Assembly (NCBI GenBank): GCA_947626905.1
Contig: CANQUE010000013.1
Location: 1 to 45,489, forward strand
Length of the DNA stretch: 45,489 nt
From: an uncultured Oscillospiraceae bacterium
GTDB lineage: Bacteria; Bacillota; Clostridia; Oscillospirales; Oscillospiraceae
Direction: 5' to 3'
The notes under the pieces were generated by a model, which saw only the letters and a program-made list of their open reading frames with translations, was not told the origin of the DNA and did no database searches. Position 1 is the stretch's first letter. Each line of letters opens with the position of its first letter. The translations under genes were made by a program, and so were the position numbers. This document shows, in pieces, positions 16,430 to 24,492 of the stretch.

Positions 16430-16711
16430 ATGGTGAGAGGTACGAGCCGGAGGGTCGTGGTGGTCAAATCCCCCGATCCGCGGATCTTTGAGGAGGCGAT
16501 CTTTATCGTGCGGGAGGATCTGTTCCATCGGGGCGTCAGCGCCGAGAGCGTGCTGGCGGAAGCAAAAAAGGCCGCGGGGTCATACCTGCGCAAAAGCGCA
16601 GGCCCCCGGCGGCCGGGGCTGTGGCGGCGGGTGCCCAAGGCGCTGTACGCCGGTCTGGGCGGCCTGGCGGCCGGCCTGGCATGGCTGGCGTTCCGGCTGG
16701 TGGGCGTTTGA
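16430..16711 (+). CDS. Small conserved protein downstream of spoIIE, unknown function
   Basis: This 93-residue protein starts MVRGTSRRVVVVKSPDPR, continues with an amphipathic stretch (FEEAIFIVREDLF, GVSAESVLAEAKKAAG), and ends in a single hydrophobic C-terminal helix (about 72-90), so it is probably tail-anchored. The start at 16430 is chosen for AGGGGAGG upstream; the frame is open back to a GTG overlapping the spoIIE stop, but that region looks unlike a conserved protein. I recall similar proteins in other Clostridia but know no function for them. Position after spoIIE hints at, but does not show, a sporulation link. Confidence 0.6.
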   Translation: MVRGTSRRVVVVKSPDPRIFEEAIFIVREDLFHRGVSAESVLAEAKKAAGSYLRKSAGPRRPGLWRRVPKALYAGLGGLAAGLAWLAFRLVGV

Positions 16712-16731
16712 GCCCGGCGAGAGCAGAAACG

Positions 16732-16774
16732 AAATACCCCATATCCACAGAGTGTGTGGGTATGGGGTATTTTT
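16732..16774 (+). terminator. Terminator after the spoIIE unit
   Basis: 18-bp arms (16732-16749 and 16755-16772) with one G-T pair and a 5-nt loop end in TTTTT. The core is AAATACCCC/GGGGTATTT. Confidence 0.9.
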
Positions 16775-16777
16775 CAG

Positions 16778-16806
16778 TTGCTTTTGCCCGGGTAAAATGA
16801 TAATAT
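16778..16806 (+). promoter_or_regulatory. Promoter of the AEC transporter gene
   Basis: TTGCTT (16778-16783) and TAATAT (16801-16806) are 17 bp apart. The predicted start point falls at about 16813, exactly on the ATG of the transporter gene. Confidence 0.6.
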
Positions 16807-16812
16807 CGTCCT

Positions 16813-17733
16813 ATGGACGCTATGCTGGTTTTGAATGAGATGCTGATGATGATGCTCCTGCTGCTGGTGGGAGTGGCCGTGGCGAAGACGGGCGTGGTGG
16901 ACGGGGAGACGAACCGCCGCCTGACCCGCTTTGCCCTGGTGGTGCCTCAGAGCGCCGTCATCCTGTCCAGCGCCATCAACATGCAGATGGAGATGACGCC
17001 GGGAGAAGTGCTGGCCGTTTTGGGCGCGTCGGTGGTGATGTATGTGCTGCTGGTGGCCCCGGGGCTGCTGGCGCCCCGGCTGTACCGGATCGGGGCGGCG
17101 GACCGGGGGCTGTTCAGCTTTTTGGCCATTTTCGGCAACGTGGCGTATATGGGCTTCCCTCTGGTGCGGGCCCTGTTCGGCAGCGACGCGGTGTTTTATG
17201 CCGCTCTTTTGAACATCCCCTTCAACTGCCTGACCTACACGCTGGGAGTGAGCCTGGTCAGCGGCGGGGCAGAAAAGGGAAGGATGGATTGGCGGCAGCT
17301 GGTCAATCCGCCGCTGGTGTCCTCGGTGCTGGCCATCGCGATCATCTTCCTGCCCGTTTCCTGGCCCGGCCCGGTGTCCCGGGCGGTGGAAACGCTGGGG
17401 GATATGATCCTGCCCATGAGCATGATCATCATCGGCGCGTCCCTGGGCTCCCAGAAGCTGAAAGATGTGCTGGGGGACTGGCGGGTATACGCCTACGCCC
17501 CCATAAAGCTGATCGCCGCGCCGGTGCTGCTGTGGGCGGTGATGCGGCTGCTGGTGAGGGACCAGCTGCTTTTGAACGTGATCACCCTGGTGGGAGCGAC
17601 GCCCTCGGCGGCCATGGCCGCCATGCTGTCTATCCAGTACGGCGGCGATGAGAAGACGGCCAGCCGGGCCATCTTTGTGTCTACGGTGCTGTCGGTGGTG
17701 ACGATCCCTGTCATCTGCTGGCTGCTGCTGTGA
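16813..17733 (+). CDS. AEC-family (auxin efflux carrier) transporter
   Basis: This 306-residue permease has ten predicted helices in two five-helix halves, the plan of the AEC family, which includes bacterial malate or other organic-acid carriers. Visible family features are the crossed central helices with NVAYMGFPLV (about 107-116) and ATPSAAMAAMLS in the second half. The substrate is unknown. The first ATG at 16813 sits at the predicted transcription start without a ribosome site, so the message may be leaderless; ATGs at 16822 and shortly after are alternatives. The stop overlaps the region of the ksgA ribosome site, so the two are probably co-transcribed. Confidence 0.85.
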   Translation: MDAMLVLNEMLMMMLLLLVGVAVAKTGVVDGETNRRLTRFALVVPQSAVILSSAINMQMEMTPGEVLAVLGASVVMYVLLVAPGLLAPRLYRIGAADRGLFSFLAIFGNVAYMGFPLVRALFGSDAVFYAALLNIPFNCLTYTLGVSLVSGGAEKGRMDWRQLVNPPLVSSVLAIAIIFLPVSWPGPVSRAVETLGDMILPMSMIIIGASLGSQKLKDVLGDWRVYAYAPIKLIAAPVLLWAVMRLLVRDQLLLNVITLVGATPSAAMAAMLSIQYGGDEKTASRAIFVSTVLSVVTIPVICWLLL

Positions 17734-17741
17734 GGGAAGAG

Positions 17742-18584
17742 ATGGATCTTTGCGATCATAGCCAGATGCGGGCGCTGCTGGCGGAGGCGGGCTTTCGGTT
17801 CTCCAAGGCCAAGGGGCAGAATTTCCTCACGGCCCGCTGGGTGCCGGAGCGGATCGCCGAGGCGGCGGACCTGGGGCCCGGGGACGGCGTGGTGGAGATC
17901 GGTCCCGGCGTGGGATGCCTGACCGAGCAGCTGGCCGCCCGGGCGGAAAAGGTGCTGGCCTATGAGGTGGACGGGGCGCTGCGGCCGGTGCTGGCCCGGA
18001 CCCTGGCGGGGCTGGACAATGTGCAGGTGGTCTTCGCCGACGTGATGGACCGGGATCTGGCCGGGGATGTGGCCGGGATGCTGCCCGGCCTGCGGTGGAG
18101 CGTGTGCGCCAACCTGCCCTACAGCATCACCACGCCGGTGCTCACCAAGCTGTATCAGGCGGGCTGCTTTGAAAATATGATAGTGATGGTGCAAAAAGAG
18201 GTGGCCCAGCGGATGTGCGCCGGGGCGGGGGAAAGCAGCTACGGGGCGTTTTCCCTTTTGACCCAGTGGTATACCAAGCCGGAACTGCTGTTCGAGGTGG
18301 GACCGGAGTGCTTTGCGCCGCGGCCCAAGGTCCGCAGCGCCGTGGTGCGCCTGGCCGTGCGCCACGCTCCGCCGGCGCCGGCGGAGGAGGGGGCCTTTTT
18401 CCGGGTGGTGCGGGCCGCGTTCAACCAGAGGCGGAAGACTCTGGCCAACGCTTTGGACGGCCTGTGCGGCCGGGAAAAAGCCGCCGCGGCCATCGCGGCC
18501 TGCGGCTTTGACAGCCATATTCGTGGCGAGGCGCTGACATTGGCGGATTTTGCCGCCCTTGCCGACGCCATCGAAAACTTTTGA
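17742..18584 (+). CDS. ksgA: 16S rRNA dimethyladenosine transferase (RsmA)
   Basis: KsgA dimethylates two adjacent adenines near the 3' end of 16S rRNA during small-subunit assembly. In this 280-residue protein GQNFL is near residue 25, the SAM-binding VVEIGPGVGCLTEQL is at about 46-60, and the catalytic ANLPYSITTP is near 125-134. The ATG at 17742 is preferred over an upstream GTG at 17730 because relatives start with a similar M-x-LC motif and because GAGGGA lies just before it. It is 8 bp after the AEC transporter and 18 bp before pckG, so the three form a likely transcription unit. Confidence 0.95.
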   Translation: MDLCDHSQMRALLAEAGFRFSKAKGQNFLTARWVPERIAEAADLGPGDGVVEIGPGVGCLTEQLAARAEKVLAYEVDGALRPVLARTLAGLDNVQVVFADVMDRDLAGDVAGMLPGLRWSVCANLPYSITTPVLTKLYQAGCFENMIVMVQKEVAQRMCAGAGESSYGAFSLLTQWYTKPELLFEVGPECFAPRPKVRSAVVRLAVRHAPPAPAEEGAFFRVVRAAFNQRRKTLANALDGLCGREKAAAAIAACGFDSHIRGEALTLADFAALADAIENF

Positions 18585-18602
18585 TATATGGGGGTAAGAA
18601 CA

Positions 18603-20369
18603 ATGGCATTGACGACCAACAAACACGTATTGGACTGGGTGGCGGCGTGCGCCGAGCTGTGCCGGCCGGACGAGGTGGTCTGGCTGGACGGCAGCGAGGC
18701 GGAATTGGAGGCGCTGCGGCGGGAGGCCGTGGCCGCCGGCTCTCTCATCCCGCTGGACCAGCAGAAGCTGCCCGGCTGCTACTATCACCACAGCAACCCC
18801 AACGACGTGGCCCGGGTGGAGGGACGCACCTTCATCTGCTGCGAAAAGCAGGAGGACGCCGGCCCCACCAACAACTGGATGGCCCCCGACGAGATGAAGG
18901 CGAAGCTGAACGCCATCTACAAGGGCTCCATGATGGGCCGGAAGATGTACGTGGTGCCCTATTCCATGTCCGTGATGGGCTCCCCCTTCGCCAAGTACGG
19001 CTTCGAGCTGACCGACAGCATCTACGTGGTGCTGAACATGGCCATCATGACCCGCATGGGCAAGGAGGTCTACGACTACCTGGGCGACAGCCCCGACTTC
19101 ATCAAGGGCCTGCATTCCTCCGCAGATATGGACCCGGACCAGCGGTATATCGCCCACTTCCCCCAGGAGAACGCCATCATGACCGTGAACTCCGCCTACG
19201 GCGGCAACGCCCTGCAGGGAAAGAAGTGCTTTGCCCTGCGCATCGCCTCCTGCCTGGGCCGGGACGAGGGGTGGCTTGCCGAGCACATGCTCATCCTGGG
19301 CATCGAAAACCCCAAGGGGGAGATCACCTATGTGTGCGCCGCCTTCCCCTCCGCCTGCGGCAAGACCAACCTTGCCATGCTCATCCCCCCGGAGAGCTAC
19401 CGCAAAAAGGGCTGGAAGTGCTGGACCGTGGGCGACGACATCGCCTGGCTGCGGCCCGGCCCCGACGGGCGGCTGTGGGCCGTGAACCCGGAGAACGGCT
19501 TCTTCGGCGTGGCCCCCGGCACCAGCATGAAGTCGAACCCCAACGCCCTGGAGAGCACCAAGAAGAACACCATCTTCACCAACGTGGTCCTGAAGAAGGA
19601 CGGCACCGTCTGGTGGGAGGGCATGGACAAGAACCCGCCCACGGACGCGGTGGACTGGAAGGGCAACCCCTGGGACCCCGCCAGCGGCGTGAAGGGCGCG
19701 CACCCCAACTCCCGCTTTACCGCGCCGGCCAAGAACTGCCCCTGCGTCAGCCCCAAGTTCGACGATCCCCAGGGCGTGCCCATCTCCGCCATCATCTTCG
19801 GCGGCCGCCGCGCCAGCACCGTGCCCCTGGTGTACCAGTCGAAGAGCTGGGCCCACGGCGTGTTCGTCGGCTCCGTCATGGGTTCGGAGAAGACCGCCGC
19901 GGCCGAGGGCCAGGTGGGCGAGCTGCGCCGCGATCCCATGGCCATGCTGCCCTTCTGCGGCTACCACATGGCCGACTACTGGCAGCACTGGCTGGACATG
20001 GAGGGGAAGATCACCAATCCGCCCAAGATCTTCAACGTCAACTGGTTCCGCACCGATGAGCAGGGCCACTTCCTGTGGCCGGGCTTCGGCGAGAACCTGC
20101 GGGCCCTAGAGTGGATCCTGGGCCGCTGCGAAGGCACCGCCGACGCGGTGGAGACCCCTATCGGCTACGTGCCCAAGGCGGAGGACATCAACCTGGAGGG
20201 CCTGGAGGGCGAGGTGACGCCGGAGACCCTGCAGGAGCTGCTCAAAGTGGACCCCGCCCAGTGGAAGGCCGAGGTGGCCGACATCAAAAAGCACTACGCC
20301 AAGTTCGGCGACAAGCTGCCTCATGAGCTGGCCGACTGCCTGAAAGCGCTGGAGGCGTGGGTAGGCTGA
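18603..20369 (+). CDS. pckG: Phosphoenolpyruvate carboxykinase (GTP)
   Basis: PckG interconverts oxaloacetate plus GTP and PEP plus CO2 plus GDP. In anaerobes it can run in either direction, for gluconeogenesis or for CO2 fixation to oxaloacetate. The 588-residue length is normal. The P-loop with the reactive cysteine reads FPSACGKTNLAML (about residue 250), and the substrate loop YGGNAL and FGGRRA are present. Codon use is strongly biased to C/G third positions, suggesting high expression. The ATG at 18603 is used, with GGGGGT upstream; an ATG 15 bp earlier is possible. Confidence 0.97.
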   Translation: MALTTNKHVLDWVAACAELCRPDEVVWLDGSEAELEALRREAVAAGSLIPLDQQKLPGCYYHHSNPNDVARVEGRTFICCEKQEDAGPTNNWMAPDEMKAKLNAIYKGSMMGRKMYVVPYSMSVMGSPFAKYGFELTDSIYVVLNMAIMTRMGKEVYDYLGDSPDFIKGLHSSADMDPDQRYIAHFPQENAIMTVNSAYGGNALQGKKCFALRIASCLGRDEGWLAEHMLILGIENPKGEITYVCAAFPSACGKTNLAMLIPPESYRKKGWKCWTVGDDIAWLRPGPDGRLWAVNPENGFFGVAPGTSMKSNPNALESTKKNTIFTNVVLKKDGTVWWEGMDKNPPTDAVDWKGNPWDPASGVKGAHPNSRFTAPAKNCPCVSPKFDDPQGVPISAIIFGGRRASTVPLVYQSKSWAHGVFVGSVMGSEKTAAAEGQVGELRRDPMAMLPFCGYHMADYWQHWLDMEGKITNPPKIFNVNWFRTDEQGHFLWPGFGENLRALEWILGRCEGTADAVETPIGYVPKAEDINLEGLEGEVTPETLQELLKVDPAQWKAEVADIKKHYAKFGDKLPHELADCLKALEAWVG

Positions 20370-20396
20370 TTTTTTGCGGAAAACGCAAAATAACGA

Positions 20397-20425
20397 TTGA
20401 CAATCGGCGAAAAGTATGCTATTTT
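20397..20425 (+). promoter_or_regulatory. tRNA-Leu promoter
   Basis: TTGACA (20397-20402) and TATTTT (20420-20425) are 17 bp apart. A perfect 11-bp hairpin (20427-20437 with 20442-20452, tetraloop AGAA) spans the start point and ends 5 nt before the mature tRNA. Confidence 0.75.
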
Positions 20426-20457
20426 ATTTGGGCGTCCAGAAGGACGCCCAAATACAT

Positions 20458-20545
20458 GCGCGAGTGGTGGAATTGGCAGACTCGCTAGATTCAGGTTCTA
20501 GTGCTCATTCCGGGCGTGGGGGTTCAAGTCCCCCCTCGCGCACCA
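20458..20545 (+). tRNA. tRNA-Leu (anticodon CAG)
   Basis: The acceptor GCGCGAG pairs with CTCGCGC. The anticodon stem CTAGA/TCTAG holds the loop TTCAGGT, giving CAG. A long variable arm typical of tRNA-Leu, the T loop TTCAAGT and an encoded CCA end are present. Confidence 0.97.
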
Positions 20546-20553
20546 AAGTAAGG

Positions 20554-20588
20554 CCCTACAGCCCCCAGCGGGTTGTGGGGTTTTGCTT
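20554..20588 (+). terminator. Terminator after tRNA-Leu
   Basis: CCCTACAGCCC (20554-20564) pairs with GGGTTGTGGGG (20570-20580) using G-T pairs, followed by TTTTGCTTT. Confidence 0.75.
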
Positions 20589-20616
20589 TGTATGAGAGTT
20601 AGGAAGGACAAAACAT

Positions 20617-21738
20617 ATGAGAACACGGCGATTTGTGGCTCTGCTGATCGTACTGGCGCTGGTGGTGGGTCTGGAGGCGGTGCTCATGAGCCGCTGCACC
20701 GGGGAGCCTTCTTCCGCCGCCCAGGTCACGGCCAGCCCCGCGCCTACCGCGGAACCTACGGAGGAACCGGAGGCCACGCCGGAGATCGACCTGGACAAGA
20801 TCAAACCCAACGAGGCCGGCGAGATACCCATCGTGATGTTCCATGCGTTCGTGGACGAACTGGACCCGGACGAGACCTATTCGGAATCCTATCTCTTATG
20901 CACCCAGAGCTTTTCCTATTTCCGTGAGCTTCTGCCGCGCCTGTACGACATGGGCTACAGGCTGATCTCGATGAACGATTTTTTGAACAACGAGATCAAG
21001 GTGGAGGCCGGATACAAGCCCATCGTCTTTACCTTCGATGACGGCACTTCCAGCCAGTTCAGTCTGATCGAGCAGAACGGAGAGCTGACGCTGAACCCGG
21101 ACTGCGCCGCCGCGATCATTCTGGATTTTTACGAGGAGCATCCCGACTTCGGCAAGGACGCCACGTTCTATGTGTGCCTCGGCAACAACCCGTTTTACAC
21201 GGAGCGCTCCTCCGGGCCCAAGCTGGCGGGCACGCTGCAGGAGCGGATGCAGTATCTGGTCGACCTGGGATTCGACGTGGGCAACCACACCTACACCCAC
21301 TACAATCTCTCCTCCACCACCAGCGCGGATGACATCATCCGGGAGGTGGGGCAGAACCAGGCCAAGATGTACGAGCTGGTGGAAGGCTATACCTTTACCA
21401 GCTTCGCGCTGCCCTTCGGGAACATCCCCTCTGCCCTTTTTGAGTACGTCAAGAGCGGCGTCTATGAAGGGGTGGCGTATTATAACCAGGGCATAGTGGA
21501 GGCCGGGTGGGACCCGGCGATCTCCCCCGTCCACCCGGATTATGACCCCTACAGCATCGACCGTGTGAGCGGGAGAGGCTTCAAGGCCCAGGACATGGAC
21601 CTTATCTGGTGGCTGGAAAACCCCAGGCAGCCGCTGTATGTGAGCGACGGGGACCCCTATACGATCACGGTGCCGGAGGATTCCCTGTCGCTGGTCGACG
21701 AGAGCAAGCTGGGGGATAGGCAGCTGCGGGTCTATTGA
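20617..21738 (+). CDS. Membrane-anchored or secreted polysaccharide deacetylase (NodB family)
   Basis: This 373-residue enzyme probably removes N- or O-acetyl groups from a cell-envelope polysaccharide outside the membrane. An N-terminal hydrophobic helix (about 7-24) is followed by a low-complexity Pro/Glu/Thr linker (about 36-62) and the NodB homology domain. Motif 1 is TFDDG (about 139-143), the metal site is H-x3-H in HTYTHYN (about 224-230), and ALPFG is motif 3. AGGAAGGA precedes the ATG at 20617. It lies just upstream of the surface-polymer operon but is separated from it by the strong promoter at 21770, so a shared role is only suggested. Confidence 0.9.
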   Translation: MRTRRFVALLIVLALVVGLEAVLMSRCTGEPSSAAQVTASPAPTAEPTEEPEATPEIDLDKIKPNEAGEIPIVMFHAFVDELDPDETYSESYLLCTQSFSYFRELLPRLYDMGYRLISMNDFLNNEIKVEAGYKPIVFTFDDGTSSQFSLIEQNGELTLNPDCAAAIILDFYEEHPDFGKDATFYVCLGNNPFYTERSSGPKLAGTLQERMQYLVDLGFDVGNHTYTHYNLSSTTSADDIIREVGQNQAKMYELVEGYTFTSFALPFGNIPSALFEYVKSGVYEGVAYYNQGIVEAGWDPAISPVHPDYDPYSIDRVSGRGFKAQDMDLIWWLENPRQPLYVSDGDPYTITVPEDSLSLVDESKLGDRQLRVY

Positions 21739-21769
21739 TGCGCCAGGGCGGCCCCGTCAGGGGAAGAAA

Positions 21770-21798
21770 TTGACAAAAACATACGCTTATAGTATAAT
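21770..21798 (+). promoter_or_regulatory. Consensus promoter of the surface-polymer operon
   Basis: TTGACA (21770-21775) and TATAAT (21793-21798) match sigma-A consensus perfectly with a 17-bp spacer. The first gene starts 200 bp further on. Confidence 0.9.
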
Positions 21799-22007
21799 TG
21801 CATGCGCAGTATTTTTGGCGACTGCGGTGATGGCCCCGCGCTCCGCGCGGGGAAGAGATACAGGCAGGCTTTTACAGGAATTGGAAGCTATGGTGCTTTT
21901 ATCCAGGAAAGCGTAAGCGCCTCTCCCCGTATTTTGCGGTGGGGGGGGGTACATTTTTACCCTCTTTTTCGCTGAAACGGATAGAAGGGCGGAGAGGCAA
22001 AGCGCAC
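21799..22007 (+). promoter_or_regulatory. About 200-nt leader with hairpin, mini-ORF and G9 tract
   Basis: The leader carries a GC hairpin (CCCCGCG/CGCGGGG, about 21835-21852). It also has an 8-codon mini-ORF at 21890-21916 (MVLLSRKA) with a GGAA ribosome-site-like sequence before it, and a run of nine G at 21941-21949. The ribosome site for the first gene is at 21991-21997. I do not recognise a riboswitch family. Confidence 0.45.
21941..21949. repeat. Homopolymer tract G9 in the operon leader
   Basis: Nine G lie 58 bp before the first start codon. The frame upstream of the ATG is open back to a GTG at 21939, so slippage could alter either leader structure or an N-terminally extended product. 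Confidence 0.85.
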
Positions 22008-22673
22008 ATGAGAAGCGGCCGGGAAGGGCAGGACAAAGAGGATATCGGGGCGGTTTACGCCGCGAAGAGCGGGCTATATAAAGCGGTGAAGCGCTTTGCC
22101 GACTGTGTGCTGTCGGCGCTGGCGCTGGCGGTGCTGTCCCCGCTGCTGGCGGTGACGGCGGTATGCATCCGTCTGGAGGACGGAGGACCGGCGTTCTTTG
22201 TCCAGGAGCGGATGGGAAAGGACATGAAGCCTTTCCGGCTGTATAAGTTCCGGAGCATGCGCGTGGGCGCGGAGGAGGAGCTTCCCGCGCTTTTGAGGGC
22301 CAACGAGCAGACCGGCCACGCGTTCAAGATCAAAAATGATCCCCGGATCACAAAAGTGGGCAAGGTGATCCGCAAACTGTCCATCGACGAGCTGCCCCAG
22401 TTCGTGAACGTGATCAAGGGCGACATGAGCATCGTGGGGCCGCGGCCGATCCTGGTCTGGCAGATGGAGCAGTGCAGCGCCTATGAAAAACAGCGCCTCG
22501 TCGTGCGCCCGGGGCTTACCTGCTATTGGCAGGTGAGCGGACGGGCGAGTATTGGCTGGGACCGGTGGGTCGAGCTGGACCTGGACTATATCCGGGACAT
22601 GAGCGCGTGGACCGACCTGAAGATCATGCTCCGGACGGTACCGGCCATGTTCGACAGCAGGGGAGCGTATTGA
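22008..22673 (+). CDS. Bacterial sugar transferase (undecaprenyl-phosphate sugar-1-phosphate transferase)
   Basis: This 221-residue membrane enzyme would start a surface polysaccharide by moving a sugar-1-phosphate from a nucleotide sugar to undecaprenyl phosphate. One N-terminal hydrophobic segment (about 33-55) is followed by the catalytic core: the KFRSMR motif (about 82-87), NDPRITKVGKVIRK, the LPQFVNV and VGPRP motifs, and a C-terminal RPGLTCYWQVSGR. This is the short WcaJ/PglC-like form without extra membrane helices. The ATG at 22008 has GGAGAGG upstream. It is the first gene of the operon, 22 bp before the next. Which sugar it uses is not visible. Confidence 0.92.
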   Translation: MRSGREGQDKEDIGAVYAAKSGLYKAVKRFADCVLSALALAVLSPLLAVTAVCIRLEDGGPAFFVQERMGKDMKPFRLYKFRSMRVGAEEELPALLRANEQTGHAFKIKNDPRITKVGKVIRKLSIDELPQFVNVIKGDMSIVGPRPILVWQMEQCSAYEKQRLVVRPGLTCYWQVSGRASIGWDRWVELDLDYIRDMSAWTDLKIMLRTVPAMFDSRGAY

Positions 22674-22694
22674 CCGCCGCGTCGGGAGAGGGAT

Positions 22695-24446
22695 ATGACC
22701 ATGGGGAACGGCGTCGCTGCCGTTGTGGTGACCTATAACAGAAAAGCGCTGCTGTGCCGCTGCCTGGAGGCGGTCCTGGGGCAGCAGGGAGCGGCGTGCG
22801 ACGTTCTCGTGATCGACAATGCCAGCACGGACGGCACCGGGCAAATGGTGCAAGAGCGCTTCGGGTCCTGCGACAGGGTATCCTATCTCTCCACCGGGAA
22901 AAACCTGGGCGGCGCCGGCGGCTTTCAGACCGGCGTGCGGGAGGCCCTGCGCCGGGGCTATGACCGGCTGTGGCTGATGGATGACGACACGATCCCCGGC
23001 CCGAGCGCGCTGGCGGAGCTGGTCCGGGCCGGCGCCGGGCGGGAGGACTGGGGCTTTCTGGTCAGCGCGGCCTATTGGACCGACGGCTCCGTCTGCCGTA
23101 TGAATATCCCGAAGCGCACGATCTTCCGCCACGTGGGAGAAGAGGCCTATCGGGGCGGGCCGACGCCGGTGGCCATGTGTTCGTTCGTGTCCCTGTTCCT
23201 TCGGGCGGAGGCCGTGAAGGAAGTGGGGCTGCCCATCGGCGAGTATTTCGTCTGGACCGACGATTATGAATTCACCGGCAGGCTCTCCGCCCGCTATCCC
23301 TGCTATATGGTCCCGGCCAGCAAGGTGACCCACGCCATGCGGCGGCACACCCGGGTGGATTTTGCCACCGACGATGCGGACCGGCTGGAGCGGTACAAAT
23401 ATCTGTACCGGAACGACGTGCACTGCTACCGGAGGTACGGGCTGCGAGGCTGGGCCTATATCCTGCTGAAGGACCTTTATACGGCGGGGAACATCCTGCT
23501 GCGCTCCCAGGGGAACAGGGGAGAGAAGCTCCGCGTGCTGTACAGGGGATTTGCCAGCGGGCTGCGGTTCTCCCCGGAGATCGAAAAATGGCCGCCGGAC
23601 GCCGTCCGGCTGACCGGGGGCGAGGATATGCCGCCGGGACCACAGCTGAAAAAACTGCACGAACAGTTCCTCGTCCTTCTCAAGGCTTTCCACGCGCTTT
23701 GCGTGGAAAACGGCATAAAATACTCGCTGCACGGAGGCACACTATTGGGTGCTGTGCGGGAGAAGGGCTTCATCCCCTGGGACGACGATATGGACGTTTC
23801 TCTCACCCGGGAGGAGTATCGCCGGCTGTGCGGCGTGTTCCGGGCCCTGCCGGAGGGGGGAGCGCTGTCGCTGCGCATGATCGACCGGCTGCCCAGGGTG
23901 GTCCTGGCGGAAGAGGGAAAGCCCCTGGTCTGGATAGATCTGTTCATCTATGACCCCATCTCCAGCCGCCTTCTCCCCCAGAAGTGCAAGATCCTGGGCA
24001 CGATGTTCTTGACCGGCTTCAATAGAAACCGGGAGGTCTTCTCCATCACGCAGGCCAAGAATCGGGACCGCAAGGGAAAGGACGCGCTGCGATACGCCCT
24101 GTATCGGGCCGCGTATCTGATGGGGCGGCCCTTCCCCCAGGATATGAAATACCGGCTGTTCGATTGGTTCTGTCAGAACTGTTTCTGCGGGCGGGGAGAA
24201 TATATCTATCGGTCTAATGATAAGTATGACGGCGTGATCTGCGTAGTCCCCAAAGAATATATGGACCACTTCGTGACGGTCCCGTTTGAGGATACGGAGC
24301 TGATGATCCTCCGGGATCACGGGAAACTGCTGCCGCTGATGTATGGCGACGACTATATGACGCCGATAAAGTCCCCGGAAATAGAACTTGAGGCCCACGA
24401 GATCGTCCGGGGCATTTTGACCCGGATGGTGTGCGGCGGCCCATGA
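22695..24446 (+). CDS. Bifunctional glycosyltransferase family 2 - LicD fusion
   Basis: This 583-residue two-domain protein has a GT2 half (about 5-290), with VVTYNRK at the start, NASTDGTG, the metal-binding MDDDT (about 95-99) and WTDDYEF near the end; the acceptor region is galactofuranosyltransferase-like. Its LicD half (about 325-570) has HGGTLLGAV (about 346-354) and WDDDMDV (about 363-369), the nucleotidyltransferase-fold motif of enzymes that transfer phosphocholine or alditol phosphate from a CDP donor. The protein could add a sugar and then decorate it with a phospho-substituent. A second, free-standing LicD is encoded two genes on. The start chosen, 22695, is the only ATG near the family start, with GGGAGAGGG before it. 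Confidence 0.88.
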   Translation: MTMGNGVAAVVVTYNRKALLCRCLEAVLGQQGAACDVLVIDNASTDGTGQMVQERFGSCDRVSYLSTGKNLGGAGGFQTGVREALRRGYDRLWLMDDDTIPGPSALAELVRAGAGREDWGFLVSAAYWTDGSVCRMNIPKRTIFRHVGEEAYRGGPTPVAMCSFVSLFLRAEAVKEVGLPIGEYFVWTDDYEFTGRLSARYPCYMVPASKVTHAMRRHTRVDFATDDADRLERYKYLYRNDVHCYRRYGLRGWAYILLKDLYTAGNILLRSQGNRGEKLRVLYRGFASGLRFSPEIEKWPPDAVRLTGGEDMPPGPQLKKLHEQFLVLLKAFHALCVENGIKYSLHGGTLLGAVREKGFIPWDDDMDVSLTREEYRRLCGVFRALPEGGALSLRMIDRLPRVVLAEEGKPLVWIDLFIYDPISSRLLPQKCKILGTMFLTGFNRNREVFSITQAKNRDRKGKDALRYALYRAAYLMGRPFPQDMKYRLFDWFCQNCFCGRGEYIYRSNDKYDGVICVVPKEYMDHFVTVPFEDTELMILRDHGKLLPLMYGDDYMTPIKSPEIELEAHEIVRGILTRMVCGGP

Positions 24447-24492
24447 CGGAGCGGGAAAGCGCTTCGGACCGGCGGGAGGAAAGAGAAACCCC

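Noticed and set aside
17493-20069. 858-codon antisense frame over ksgA and pckG
   Set aside because: Both plus-strand genes are unmistakable; the antisense product is low-complexity and crosses gene borders.
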